From an uncultured Micrococcales bacterium (lineage in GTDB: Bacteria; Actinomycetota; Actinomycetes; Actinomycetales; Microbacteriaceae): DNA of 64,000 bases. The notes beneath the pieces were generated by a model. That model did no database searches, was not told the origin of the DNA, and worked only from the letters and a program-made list of their open reading frames with translations. Position numbers and translations under genes: made by a program. Positions 17,841-25,676 of the stretch are shown here, piece by piece. The stretch spans positions 186,001 to 250,000 of the forward strand of contig CAJXZO010000001.1 in assembly GCA_913062975.1 (NCBI GenBank). The letters run 5' to 3'. Position 1 is the stretch's first letter, and every line of letters starts with the position of its first letter.

Positions 17841-18277
17841 TGCTCTCGCGCCGGATTGTTCTATCCAGCGCGCTGGGAACAGCTGCAGCCGCAACTCTGG
17901 CTGCCTGTGCTTCAGGAACTCAGGACACTGGTCCAAACCCAAGTGAAACAGCTGAGGCTGAGGACAACCAGCAACCCAGCTCATTTGTGATTGGAGCTGC
18001 CAGCGAGGTGCCTGTTGGTGGTGGTGCAAAGTTTAGAGCTGGTGACACCGAAGTATTTGTGACCCAACCAACCAGCGGAGAATTCAGAGCCTTTGATGCT
18101 CGCTGCACTCACGCAGGTTGTGCCGTGACAGCAGTTGTCAGTCAGCAGATTGAATGCCCATGTCACGGTGCCAAATACAACTTTGAAACAGGTGATGTAG
18201 TTTCAGGACCTGCGCCAAGAGCATTGGGGAAACTGACCATAAATCAGGTCGGCGACCAATTAGAAGTCAGTTTCTAA
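17840..18277 (+). CDS. Rieske [2Fe-2S] protein with Tat/lipoprotein signal
   Basis: 145 residues. The N-terminus has a twin-arginine signal (SRRIVLSSALG) ending in a lipobox LAAC. A Thr/Glu/Gln-rich linker and a small Rieske domain follow, with both ligand pairs: CTHAGC (about residues 93-98) and CPCHG (about 113-117). It would be folded in the cytoplasm, exported by Tat and anchored outside the membrane. Its gene overlaps sdhB by one base, an unusual place for a Rieske protein, so it may exchange electrons with the quinone pool or another respiratory partner. The function is not known from sequence. Its 3' end overlaps convergent ptsI by 4 bases. Confidence 0.9.
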   Translation: MLSRRIVLSSALGTAAAATLAACASGTQDTGPNPSETAEAEDNQQPSSFVIGAASEVPVGGGAKFRAGDTEVFVTQPTSGEFRAFDARCTHAGCAVTAVVSQQIECPCHGAKYNFETGDVVSGPAPRALGKLTINQVGDQLEVSF

Positions 18278-19797
18278 ACAGCTAGTTTTTGTCTAAGAGC
18301 GGGTAGCAGTGCACCGGATGCACTCAAAGAAGACGCTCCCAGGTCGATAAACCACTTGGCGGCTTCGGGCTCACCTGCTATCTCCCCGCAAAGACTCACC
18401 GGCTTGCCAGCGGTGATTCCAGCTTCAATGATTGATGCAACGGTGGAAATCACCTCGGGGTGCTTTGCATCACTGAGGCTTCTGAAAGTTGATCTTGGCC
18501 GTTTCAGAACATACTGCGCCAAGTCATTTGTTCCAATTGAAACAAAGTCAACTATCTTGAAAAGTTCTGAAAGCACCTGTGGGGTTGCCAATTCCGGCAC
18601 CTCAACCATCACCCCGAGTTTGTCAAAGTCATATTGCTTTGCCATTTCCAAAAACTGCTCTGCTTCCGAAAGTGTCACAACCATTGGCGCCATCACCCAA
18701 AGCTCAGTTTCTGGGTAATAGGAGCTTGCCCTGGCAAGCGCCTGCATTTGAGTTTCGATAACTTCTGGGTTTGCCATTAGCGTTGCAAGCCCCCTGCCAA
18801 AATAATCTCCGGATCCAGCTGGCTTCAAAAACGGTAGGGGTTTATCAAAATCAAGGTCTAAAAGTCTTGCGATAACCAGTTTGTTTTTAAATCTTGCCAA
18901 CAGCCTTGAATATTCAAATACCTGTTCATCAAAACTTGGGGCGTCCTTGCGACCAAGGAACAAAAGCTCAGTTCTATAAAGTCCGACACCCGATGCACCC
19001 GCCTTGATGGCACTACCCCCCTCAATGGCACTTCCAACGTTTGCTAAAAGTGGCACTGGTGTTTCCAAAGAAAGATCAACCTCGGTTGCAATTGCCGCTC
19101 GATAATTAGCCATCTCATCTTGGCTCGGGTTTATAAAAACCTGACCGCTGGTTGCATCCAGCAAAATGGTGTCGCCGTCTTTGATCACCCCAGAACCAAC
19201 CACACCCATCACTGCAGGAAGCTTGTTGGCCCTGGCCATCACTGCCGTGTGTGAACTGACTCCCCCTTGCTGGGTGATAAACCCTGCGATGTTTTCAGGC
19301 AGGTTGGACAAATCAACAGGTGAAAGACTCTCGGCAATCAGAATCTTTTTTTCATCCTCAGCTTCGTCAGCGGGTTCGTTTGCCAGGTGTGAGATTGTTC
19401 TCTCAGCAATGCCGGTTAGGTCATTTGATCTTTCCGCGAAGTAACCGCCAAGATCAGCGAGTTTTCTTGCAAACTTCGCAAAAGACCCCCTGATGGCGGT
19501 TGCCGCATCCGATCCTTCAATCATTCGAGCTTTGATTTCTTCAAATAGCTCTTTGTCAGAGAGCATTATTGCCATTGCTCTGAGAATTTCAACCGACTCT
19601 CCGTGGGAGTCAAAGGCCTCAATCTCAATCTGCTCTCTCATCTGTTGCAGAGCTACCTTGACATCCAGCAGATTGAATCTCTCGCCAGGTTGATTTGATA
19701 AAACTATGCTTCCGGGAATCTTAACTCTGGCCTTGGCAATCACCACGCCATCATCAGCACTGGCAACTCCAGTTCCAACTAAAACTCTCTCGGACAT
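18274..19797 (-). CDS. ptsI: Phosphoenolpyruvate-protein phosphotransferase (PTS enzyme I), divergent
   Basis: 507 residues, somewhat short for enzyme I (about 570). The phospho-histidine is His183 in GGVSSHTAVMAR. The C-terminal PEP-binding barrel keeps GVGLYRTELLF, VMVEVP, SIGTNDLAQY and the catalytic cysteine in LCGEIAGEP. The stretch that normally reads MDIGGDK is LDLDFDK, and the following NPFLGWR segment is not recognisable. Together these point to a diverged but probably active PEP-dependent kinase of HPr. HPr is not in the window; IIA and IIB are at 4590-5334. TAGAAT lies 6 bases before the ATG, so the mRNA may be leaderless. Its 5' end faces the exonuclease gene across 33 bases. Confidence 0.87.
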   Translation of the reverse strand: MSERVLVGTGVASADDGVVIAKARVKIPGSIVLSNQPGERFNLLDVKVALQQMREQIEIEAFDSHGESVEILRAMAIMLSDKELFEEIKARMIEGSDAATAIRGSFAKFARKLADLGGYFAERSNDLTGIAERTISHLANEPADEAEDEKKILIAESLSPVDLSNLPENIAGFITQQGGVSSHTAVMARANKLPAVMGVVGSGVIKDGDTILLDATSGQVFINPSQDEMANYRAAIATEVDLSLETPVPLLANVGSAIEGGSAIKAGASGVGLYRTELLFLGRKDAPSFDEQVFEYSRLLARFKNKLVIARLLDLDFDKPLPFLKPAGSGDYFGRGLATLMANPEVIETQMQALARASSYYPETELWVMAPMVVTLSEAEQFLEMAKQYDFDKLGVMVEVPELATPQVLSELFKIVDFVSIGTNDLAQYVLKRPRSTFRSLSDAKHPEVISTVASIIEAGITAGKPVSLCGEIAGEPEAAKWFIDLGASSLSASGALLPALRQKLAV

Positions 19798-19803
19798 GCT
19801 CAG

Positions 19804-19809
19804 ATTCTA
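19804..19809 (-). promoter_or_regulatory. Candidate leaderless -10 box of ptsI
   Basis: TAGAAT on the minus strand, 6 bases before the ptsI ATG (19795-19797). It shares a 33-base intergenic gap with the divergent -10 box of the exonuclease gene. Confidence 0.45.
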
Positions 19810-19817
19810 GGTGTGCA

Positions 19818-19823
19818 TAGACT
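19818..19823 (+). promoter_or_regulatory. Candidate leaderless -10 box of the exonuclease III gene
   Basis: TAGACT lies 7 bases before the ATG at 19831. This spacing supports ATG 19831 rather than the GTG at 19813, which overlaps the box region. Confidence 0.45.
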
Positions 19824-19830
19824 TAAGTGC

Positions 19831-20652
19831 ATGGCAAGCATAAAAATCGCAACGGTAAACGTAAATGGAATTAGAGCAGCTCACCGAAAAGGGATGTCTG
19901 AATGGGTTGAGCAATACAACCCAGACATTCTCGCTCTGCAGGAGGTGAGAGCTGGAGATGCAGATGTTCGCAAGATTGTTGCAGACATTGGAGGCCTGCA
20001 AGAAGAAGGCGGCATTTGGCACCTAGAGCATGATGAAGCGAGCGCCAAGGGGCGCGCTGGAGTTGCTGTTTTATCAAGGCTTCCCATTAGGTCAAGATCT
20101 GTTGAGCTTGGCCCAGCTGAATTTGATTCAGCTGGCAGATGGCTGGAGACTGAAATTGAAGTTAATGGCAAAGCTCTAACTTTGGTCAGTTGCTACGTTC
20201 ACTCAGGTGAGGCGGATACGCCAAAGCAGGTTGAAAAATACAAGTTCTTGGATGCCATGACCCAGCGCATGCAAGCACTGATGAAAAAAGATTATGTTGT
20301 CGTGGTTGGAGATCTCAATGTTGGCCACACCGAACTTGACATCAAAAACTGGAAGGGCAACCTCAAAAATTCAGGCTTCTTGCCTGAAGAGCGAGCATAT
20401 TTTGATGTATTCATGAATGATCAGGGCTGGGTTGATGTTGGCAGGTCGATGCATCCCGAAACTCCTGGGCCCTATTCCTGGTGGTCATACCGTGGGCAGG
20501 CTTTTGATAATGACGCTGGATGGCGGATTGACTATCACCTCGCGACTCCAAAACTAGCCCAGCTTGCAAGTGACTACCAGGTTCACCGAGCAGCAAGCTA
20601 CGATACTCGATGGAGCGATCACTCACCCGTGGTTGCCAGTTATTCCATCTGA
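19831..20652 (+). CDS. xth: Exodeoxyribonuclease III (AP endonuclease family)
   Basis: 273 residues from ATG 19831; the GTG at 19813 would add six residues ahead of the conserved [14 protein letters not shown] start. Catalytic and metal residues are visible in [26 protein letters not shown] and the terminal SDHSPV. The enzyme repairs abasic sites and removes 3' blocks and nucleotides from double-stranded DNA. trpS starts 11 bases downstream. Length and motifs are standard for XthA/ExoA. Confidence 0.93.
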   Translation: MASIKIATVNVNGIRAAHRKGMSEWVEQYNPDILALQEVRAGDADVRKIVADIGGLQEEGGIWHLEHDEASAKGRAGVAVLSRLPIRSRSVELGPAEFDSAGRWLETEIEVNGKALTLVSCYVHSGEADTPKQVEKYKFLDAMTQRMQALMKKDYVVVVGDLNVGHTELDIKNWKGNLKNSGFLPEERAYFDVFMNDQGWVDVGRSMHPETPGPYSWWSYRGQAFDNDAGWRIDYHLATPKLAQLASDYQVHRAASYDTRWSDHSPVVASYSI

Positions 20653-20663
20653 TCGGATCGAAC

Positions 20664-21674
20664 ATGACTAAGCCCAATCTGCTATCGGGTATGCAGCCAA
20701 GTGCATCATCGCTGCACTTAGGGAACTACCTCGGTGCTTTGCGCCAGTGGGTGGCAATGCAGCAGACCCATAGTGCTCACTACGTGATTGTTGACCTGCA
20801 CGCGATAACTGTTGCTCAGGATCCAAAGATGCTTGCCGAAAACATTCGCAAGACAGCCGCTCAATACATTGCTGCGGGTTTGGATGTTGACTCCTCAACA
20901 CTTTTTATTCAGTCGCATGTTCCAGCGCACTCAGAACTTGCCTGGATTTTGAACTGCATTGCAAGTTTTGGTGAAACTTCTAGAATGACGCAGTTCAAAG
21001 ACAAAAGCCAAAAAGGTGGGAGTGATAACGCCTCTGTCGGGCTTTTCACCTATCCGATTTTGCAGGCTGCCGACATTCTTTTATATCAACCAAAGGCTGT
21101 TCCAGTTGGCGAGGACCAAAGACAGCACCTGGAGCTAACTCGCAATCTGGCCGAAAGGTTTAATAATCGCTATGGCAAGGTCTTTGAAATGCCAGAGGCT
21201 GTGATCTTGAAAGAAACAGCAAAGATTTATGACCTGCAAAACCCAACTGCAAAAATGAGCAAGTCAGCAGGTGAACCCAAAGGGATTGTCAATCTGTTGG
21301 ATGAGGATTCAGTCATCTCCAAAAAGATTAAGTCTGCCGTCACCGACACGGATGGTGAAATCAAATTTGAGCCTGAGTCAAAGCCAGGTGTTTCCAACCT
21401 GCTTGGAATCTACTCAGCGGTGAGCGATAAGCCAATTTCTGTGCTGGTGGAGAGCTATCAGGGTGTGGGTTATGGGCAGTTGAAGCAAGATGTGGCAGAT
21501 GCGGTGATTGCCACTGTCTCTCCGATTAGAGAAAAAACCAATGAGCTTATGAACGACACATCTCACCTTGATTCAATCTTGGAAAAGGGAGCGGCGAAGG
21601 CAAGGGAAACTGCCGATAAAACTCTTAGGGATGTTCAGAATGCTCTGGGCTTGATTCCAAATCGGAATAACTGA
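20664..21674 (+). CDS. trpS: Tryptophan-tRNA ligase
   Basis: 336 residues from ATG 20664, where the conserved [20 protein letters not shown] begins; an earlier in-frame ATG at 20610 lies within the exonuclease gene. The HIGH-type motif is HLGN and the KMSKS motif KMSKSAGEP is near residue 199. It charges tRNA-Trp. It follows the exonuclease gene by 11 bases and precedes the FMN riboswitch. Confidence 0.95.
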   Translation: MTKPNLLSGMQPSASSLHLGNYLGALRQWVAMQQTHSAHYVIVDLHAITVAQDPKMLAENIRKTAAQYIAAGLDVDSSTLFIQSHVPAHSELAWILNCIASFGETSRMTQFKDKSQKGGSDNASVGLFTYPILQAADILLYQPKAVPVGEDQRQHLELTRNLAERFNNRYGKVFEMPEAVILKETAKIYDLQNPTAKMSKSAGEPKGIVNLLDEDSVISKKIKSAVTDTDGEIKFEPESKPGVSNLLGIYSAVSDKPISVLVESYQGVGYGQLKQDVADAVIATVSPIREKTNELMNDTSHLDSILEKGAAKARETADKTLRDVQNALGLIPNRNN

Positions 21675-21699
21675 GAAAAAAAGAGTATTGTTCTAAGTG

Positions 21700-21839
21700 T
21701 GCTTCGGGGTCAGTGAAAATCTGAGCCGGCGGTTAGAGTCCGCGACCCGAGTTTGGACACCGCATCCAGCGGTGAGACTGAATGAGGTTGAGCTGGTGAA
21801 ATTCCAGCACCGACGGTAATAGTCCGGATGAGAGAAGCA
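21700..21839 (+). promoter_or_regulatory. FMN riboswitch (RFN element) controlling the riboflavin operon
   Basis: The closing stem TGCTTC (21700-21705) pairs with GAAGCA (21834-21839). Inside are the conserved RFN segments CTTCGGGG, CCGGCGG followed by AGTCCGCGA, GGTGAAATTCCAGCACCGAC and AGTCCGGATGAGAGAAG. It senses FMN and controls ribD-ribE-ribBA-ribH. A GC-rich stretch ending in six T residues (21879-21884) follows, consistent with transcription attenuation, although I could not draw one clear terminator stem. Confidence 0.93.
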
Positions 21840-21898
21840 GACGGTCGTCCCGCTTTGGGCTGCCCGCTCGCCCCGTGGTTTTTTCAGAAAGGGTGAGC

Positions 21899-22936
21899 AT
21901 GTCAAACAATCACAAGCTCGAACTGGCAATGCGCCACGCACTCACCCTTGCCCTGAATGGTCCCGCTTATGGCATAAACCCCCAAGTTGGTGCGGTGATT
22001 TTGGACCCGGACGGAAACATAATTGCCGAAGGTTGGCACATGGGTAGTGGCACGGCACACGCCGAGATTGTTGCTCTGGAGCAGGCACGAGAAAGATTTG
22101 GTTTTCAAAACAAATTTCCACCTGGCTACACAGCGGTTGTCACCTTGGAGCCATGCAATCACACTGGCAAAACTGGTCCCTGCTCAGAGGCTTTGTTGGG
22201 CGCTGGAATTGAGCGAGTTGTCTATGCGTCAAATGACCCCGGTGACAAGTCCTCCGGTGGTGGAAAATTCCTAAAAAAACAAGGCGTTGAGGTAATCAAG
22301 GGACTATTGAAGTCAGAAGCTGATGACCAGTCAAGACACTGGTTGGTTTCAAACAAATTGGGCAGGCCTTTTGTGACTATAAAGTATGCCTCCACGGTGG
22401 ATGGCAGAGGAGCTGCTCAGGATGGCTCCAGTCAGTGGATCTCTGGTCCTGAAAGTCGTGCTGATTCCCACCGCAGAAGAGCTGAGGTGGACGCAATCCT
22501 GGTTGGCACCGGCACGGCCAAAATCGATGACCCAGAACTCACCGCCAGAAAACCGGATGGTAGCTATTACGAACACCAGCCTCTACGCGTGGTGGTTGGA
22601 CAGCGTGAGTTGCCAAACGAGCTAAGAGTCCTAAATGACAGAGCAGAAACGATAATCCTACCAACCCAATCGTTACAAGAGGTGATGACTGAGCTGTGGG
22701 ACAAAGGAATAAGGCACCTTTTGGTTGAAGGTGGTCCCAACGTTGCCTCAAAGTTTGTCACCGAGGATCTGGCTGATGAGTTTTTGATTTATATGGCCCC
22801 AATGCTTCTGGGTGGGGATAAAACAGCAATTAGAAGCATTGGTGTGAATAACATCTCAGATGCAATAGATCTAGACATCAAAGAAATGACAACCCTTGGA
22901 AAAGATATTTTCATCAGGGCGAGAAGGAGTAAGTAA
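21899..22936 (+). CDS. ribD: Bifunctional riboflavin biosynthesis deaminase/reductase
   Basis: 345 residues from ATG 21899, which has AAAGGG at workable spacing; the upstream GTG (21875) lies in the expression platform. The N-terminal deaminase domain carries the zinc motif HAE (in TAHAEIVAL) and PCNHTGKTGPC. The C-terminal reductase begins near residue 155 with TIKYASTVDGRGA, followed by DSHRRRAEVDAILVGTGT. It converts the GTP-derived pyrimidine to 5-amino-6-ribitylamino-uracil phosphate in two steps. First gene under the FMN riboswitch; stop overlaps ribE by one base. Confidence 0.95.
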   Translation: MSNNHKLELAMRHALTLALNGPAYGINPQVGAVILDPDGNIIAEGWHMGSGTAHAEIVALEQARERFGFQNKFPPGYTAVVTLEPCNHTGKTGPCSEALLGAGIERVVYASNDPGDKSSGGGKFLKKQGVEVIKGLLKSEADDQSRHWLVSNKLGRPFVTIKYASTVDGRGAAQDGSSQWISGPESRADSHRRRAEVDAILVGTGTAKIDDPELTARKPDGSYYEHQPLRVVVGQRELPNELRVLNDRAETIILPTQSLQEVMTELWDKGIRHLLVEGGPNVASKFVTEDLADEFLIYMAPMLLGGDKTAIRSIGVNNISDAIDLDIKEMTTLGKDIFIRARRSK

Positions 22937-23535
22937 TGTTCACAGGAATCATCGAAGAATTGGGCGAGATCAATGCAATCGAACAGCAGCCAGATGCCGT
23001 TAGGTTGACCATCAGTGGTGAAAAAGTTCTGGACGATCTAAAGCGCGGAGAGTCCATATCTGTCTCTGGCACATGCCTAACAGCAATTGAAATTGATGAC
23101 ACCTCCTTCACAGCAGACGTAATGCACGAAACCATCCGCCTCAGTGGTCTGCAGCGAGTAAAAGTTGGTGACAAAGTCAACCTCGAGCGGGCAATGACCG
23201 CTGCCACCAGATTTGGCGGTCACGTGGTTCAGGGTCACGTGGACGGAGTCGGCGAATTCGTTTCCAGGGAAAAAAGTGACAACTGGGACTGGGTAAGAAT
23301 TAGTGTGCCCGACAACCTAATGAAATACGTTGTCATGAAAGGTTCAATAACCTTTGACGGCATCTCCCTCACCGTGAATGAAATTGAAGGAAACGTAATT
23401 GGCCTGAGTCTCATCCCGGAGACCTTGGAGGTAACGACCCTTGGCTATAAAAACCCCGGGGATTTGGTCAATGTTGAGGTCGATGTAATGGCCAAACACA
23501 TTGAGCGATTGATGGAAGCGCGAGAGCAGGGATGA
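22936..23535 (+). CDS. ribE: Riboflavin synthase alpha chain
   Basis: 199 residues starting MFTGIIEELG, the hallmark of riboflavin synthase. Two homologous lumazine-binding halves are visible, the second opening with GHVVQGHVDGVGEF and containing DGISLTVNE. It dismutates two lumazines to riboflavin and the pyrimidine precursor. It overlaps ribD by one base and ribBA by 4 bases. Confidence 0.96.
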   Translation: MFTGIIEELGEINAIEQQPDAVRLTISGEKVLDDLKRGESISVSGTCLTAIEIDDTSFTADVMHETIRLSGLQRVKVGDKVNLERAMTAATRFGGHVVQGHVDGVGEFVSREKSDNWDWVRISVPDNLMKYVVMKGSITFDGISLTVNEIEGNVIGLSLIPETLEVTTLGYKNPGDLVNVEVDVMAKHIERLMEAREQG

Positions 23536-24764
23536 TTTTTAGTCCAATTGAAAAAGTTTTAGAGGACCTCAAAGCTGGAAAGCCAGTGCTTGTCACCGAC
23601 GATGAGTCCCGCGAAAATGAGGGTGATGCGATCATCTCGGCAGAGCTTGCCACACCAGAGTGGGTGGCCTGGATGATTCGTTATACATCCGGTTATATCT
23701 GCGCACCTATGACCGAGAGTCGGGCCAATAAGCTGAGTTTGCCGGTGATGTGGGGAGACAACCAAGACCCACATCAAACCAACTACACAGTCAGCGTTGA
23801 TGCTGCCAGCCGAAAATCAACCGGTATCTCTGCCGCGGAAAGAGCTCTCACTGGAAATGTTTTGGCAGATCCAAATTCCACACCTGAATCACTGATCAGA
23901 CCGGGACACGTCCTGCCTCTGCGGGCAAAAGCTGGAGGGGTGTTAGAAAGAGCGGGTCACACCGAGGCTGCAGTTGATTTACTCAAGCTTGCAGGCCTTC
24001 AACCGGTTGGGTTGATGGCTGAAATGATCAATGATGATGGAACCATGATGCGAGTTCCGGAACTTTTTTCAATGGCAGAGCGGTTTGACCTAACCATGAC
24101 AAATATTCATGAGCTCAGCGACTACGTTCGCCAGAGAGCAAACGAAAGCGAAACCCAGGAGAATCGCGTTCGTTTGGAAGCAGAGACAAATATCCCAACT
24201 ACCTGGGGCGAGTTCAAAGTTCGTGGCTACTACGACGCCAAAACAACAGCTGAACACGTTGCCCTGATTGCAGGAAACCCAGGAACCAAAGACGTTTTGG
24301 TGAGACTCCACTCAGAATGCATCACGGGTGAGGCATTTGGTTCGCTAAAGTGCGAGTGTGGTCCACAGCTGGATGCAGCCTTGGAGCGGGTGCAGAACGA
24401 AGATGATGGAGGCATAGTTCTCTATCTGCGCGGTCAGGAAGGTCGCGGCATTGGTCTTCTGAACAAACTGAAAGCCTATGCATTGCAAGAAAAAGGTTTA
24501 GACACAGTTGATGCAAACCTTGCTCTTGGTTTCCCCAGTGAAGCCAGAGAGTATGGTGCAGCGGTAGACATGCTGAAAGATCAGGGGGTTGAAAGCGTGA
24601 GATTGATGACCAACAATCCAGCCAAGAAGAAATTCTTGGAAGAAGCTGGCATTAGAGTAACTGAACTTTCACCGCTGCTGGTTGGCATCGGTGATGACAA
24701 CCAAGGTTATTTGGACACCAAGCGTGCCCGCATGGGTCACATCATCCCTGAAAACGAGCAATGA
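23532..24764 (+). CDS. ribBA: Bifunctional 3,4-dihydroxy-2-butanone 4-phosphate synthase / GTP cyclohydrolase II
   Basis: 410 residues. The N-terminal RibB half has DDESRENEGDAI (about residues 22-33) and the later RPGHVLPLRAK and RAGHTEAAVDL. The C-terminal RibA half has the zinc cysteines in HSECITGEAFGSLKCECG and the catalytic RGQEGRGIGL. It supplies both precursors, from ribulose 5-phosphate and from GTP. Tightly coupled in the riboflavin operon by 4-base overlaps at both ends. Confidence 0.96.
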   Translation: MIFSPIEKVLEDLKAGKPVLVTDDESRENEGDAIISAELATPEWVAWMIRYTSGYICAPMTESRANKLSLPVMWGDNQDPHQTNYTVSVDAASRKSTGISAAERALTGNVLADPNSTPESLIRPGHVLPLRAKAGGVLERAGHTEAAVDLLKLAGLQPVGLMAEMINDDGTMMRVPELFSMAERFDLTMTNIHELSDYVRQRANESETQENRVRLEAETNIPTTWGEFKVRGYYDAKTTAEHVALIAGNPGTKDVLVRLHSECITGEAFGSLKCECGPQLDAALERVQNEDDGGIVLYLRGQEGRGIGLLNKLKAYALQEKGLDTVDANLALGFPSEAREYGAAVDMLKDQGVESVRLMTNNPAKKKFLEEAGIRVTELSPLLVGIGDDNQGYLDTKRARMGHIIPENEQ

Positions 24765-25213
24765 GCAAAGCTGGCTCCCCTGATTTCGAACTAGATGCCT
24801 CTGGGCTGAAGGTTTCTGTCATTACAGCGGGCTGGCACTGGGAAATTGCCGAAAAACTCTTGGCTGGTTCCAAAAGAGCCTTGGAGCAGGCAAACTGTTC
24901 CCAAGTTAGCTTTCATGATGTGCCAGGGGCCTTTGAACTACCACTTGCGGCCAGCAAGTTGGCTGAGGAAAATCACGCAGTGATTGCCCTTGGGGTTGTA
25001 ATCAGGGGTGACACTCCACATTTTGACTATGTCTGCAGTGCCGCCACAGATGGATTGCTAAGAGTAATGCTTGATGCCCAGACACCTATTGGATTTGGTT
25101 TGCTTACTGTGGACAATGAAGAGCAAGCACTTTTGCGTGCAGGCGAGGGCGATGACAACAAGGGTGTGGAATCGGTTCAGGCAGCGTTAAAAATGGCCTT
25201 GGATTTCCACTAA
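24761..25213 (+). CDS. ribH: 6,7-dimethyl-8-ribityllumazine synthase
   Basis: 150 residues. Substrate-binding motifs are VPGAFELPLAA, ALGVVIRGDTPHFDYVC and GFGLLTVDN, with the catalytic histidine in DTPHFD. It condenses the RibD and RibB products to lumazine and usually forms large capsids. Last biosynthetic gene of the riboflavin operon, ATG overlapping ribBA by 4 bases. Confidence 0.96.
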   Translation: MSKAGSPDFELDASGLKVSVITAGWHWEIAEKLLAGSKRALEQANCSQVSFHDVPGAFELPLAASKLAEENHAVIALGVVIRGDTPHFDYVCSAATDGLLRVMLDAQTPIGFGLLTVDNEEQALLRAGEGDDNKGVESVQAALKMALDFH

Positions 25214-25246
25214 TCTTCTAAACTGGTTTTATCGAGAGGTAGAGCC

Positions 25247-25621
25247 ATGGAACTAACATTTGAAGTCATTCGCAACATCACCCTGATTCTCCACTTCATT
25301 GGAATCGGAGCATTGCTGGGTGGATTCCTAACTCAGATGAAAGCCATGAGAACCTCCCAGGCAAAAATCGTCCCAGCCATCAACCACGGTGCGTGGACAA
25401 TGTTTGTCACAGGCCTGATTCTCACAGGTGTTGCTGAGTATCGAGCGGGAATCATTGGTTTCGAGGTCAATCACGCACTGATTGGTGCAAAGACATTAGT
25501 TGTGGTTGTCATCTTGGTGCTTGTATTGCTAAACCGCAAAAAACCCTCAGTTTCTCCCGCGGTGTTTGGGTCAATTGGACTTTTGACAATTGCCAATATC
25601 AGCATGGCCGTGTTGTATTAG
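25247..25621 (+). CDS. Small four-helix membrane protein of unknown function
   Basis: 124 residues with about four hydrophobic segments (roughly 8-27, 47-63, 80-98 and 106-123). Polar residues are concentrated between helices, with histidines in LHFIGIG, INHGAW and VNHALIG. An AGGTAGAG-type ribosome binding site precedes the ATG. It follows ribH by 33 bases and may be cotranscribed with the riboflavin operon, but it does not resemble the known flavin carriers RibU, RibM or RibN. I do not recognise a named family; haem or quinone binding by the histidines is only a possibility. Confidence 0.75.
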   Translation: MELTFEVIRNITLILHFIGIGALLGGFLTQMKAMRTSQAKIVPAINHGAWTMFVTGLILTGVAEYRAGIIGFEVNHALIGAKTLVVVVILVLVLLNRKKPSVSPAVFGSIGLLTIANISMAVLY

Positions 25622-25664
25622 CTCGCCCACAGAGAAACTGAAGCTGAATTCAATAAACAGGTCT

Positions 25665-25670
25665 TAAGCT
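25665..25670 (+). promoter_or_regulatory. Candidate leaderless -10 box of the ABC exporter gene
   Basis: TAAGCT lies 6 bases before the GTG start at 25677, and no Shine-Dalgarno sequence is present at normal distance. Confidence 0.35.
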
Positions 25671-25676
25671 CAAACT

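Noticed and set aside
20610-20663. Longer N-terminus for TrpS
   Set aside because: It would overlap the exonuclease gene, and the conserved start of TrpS fits ATG 20664.
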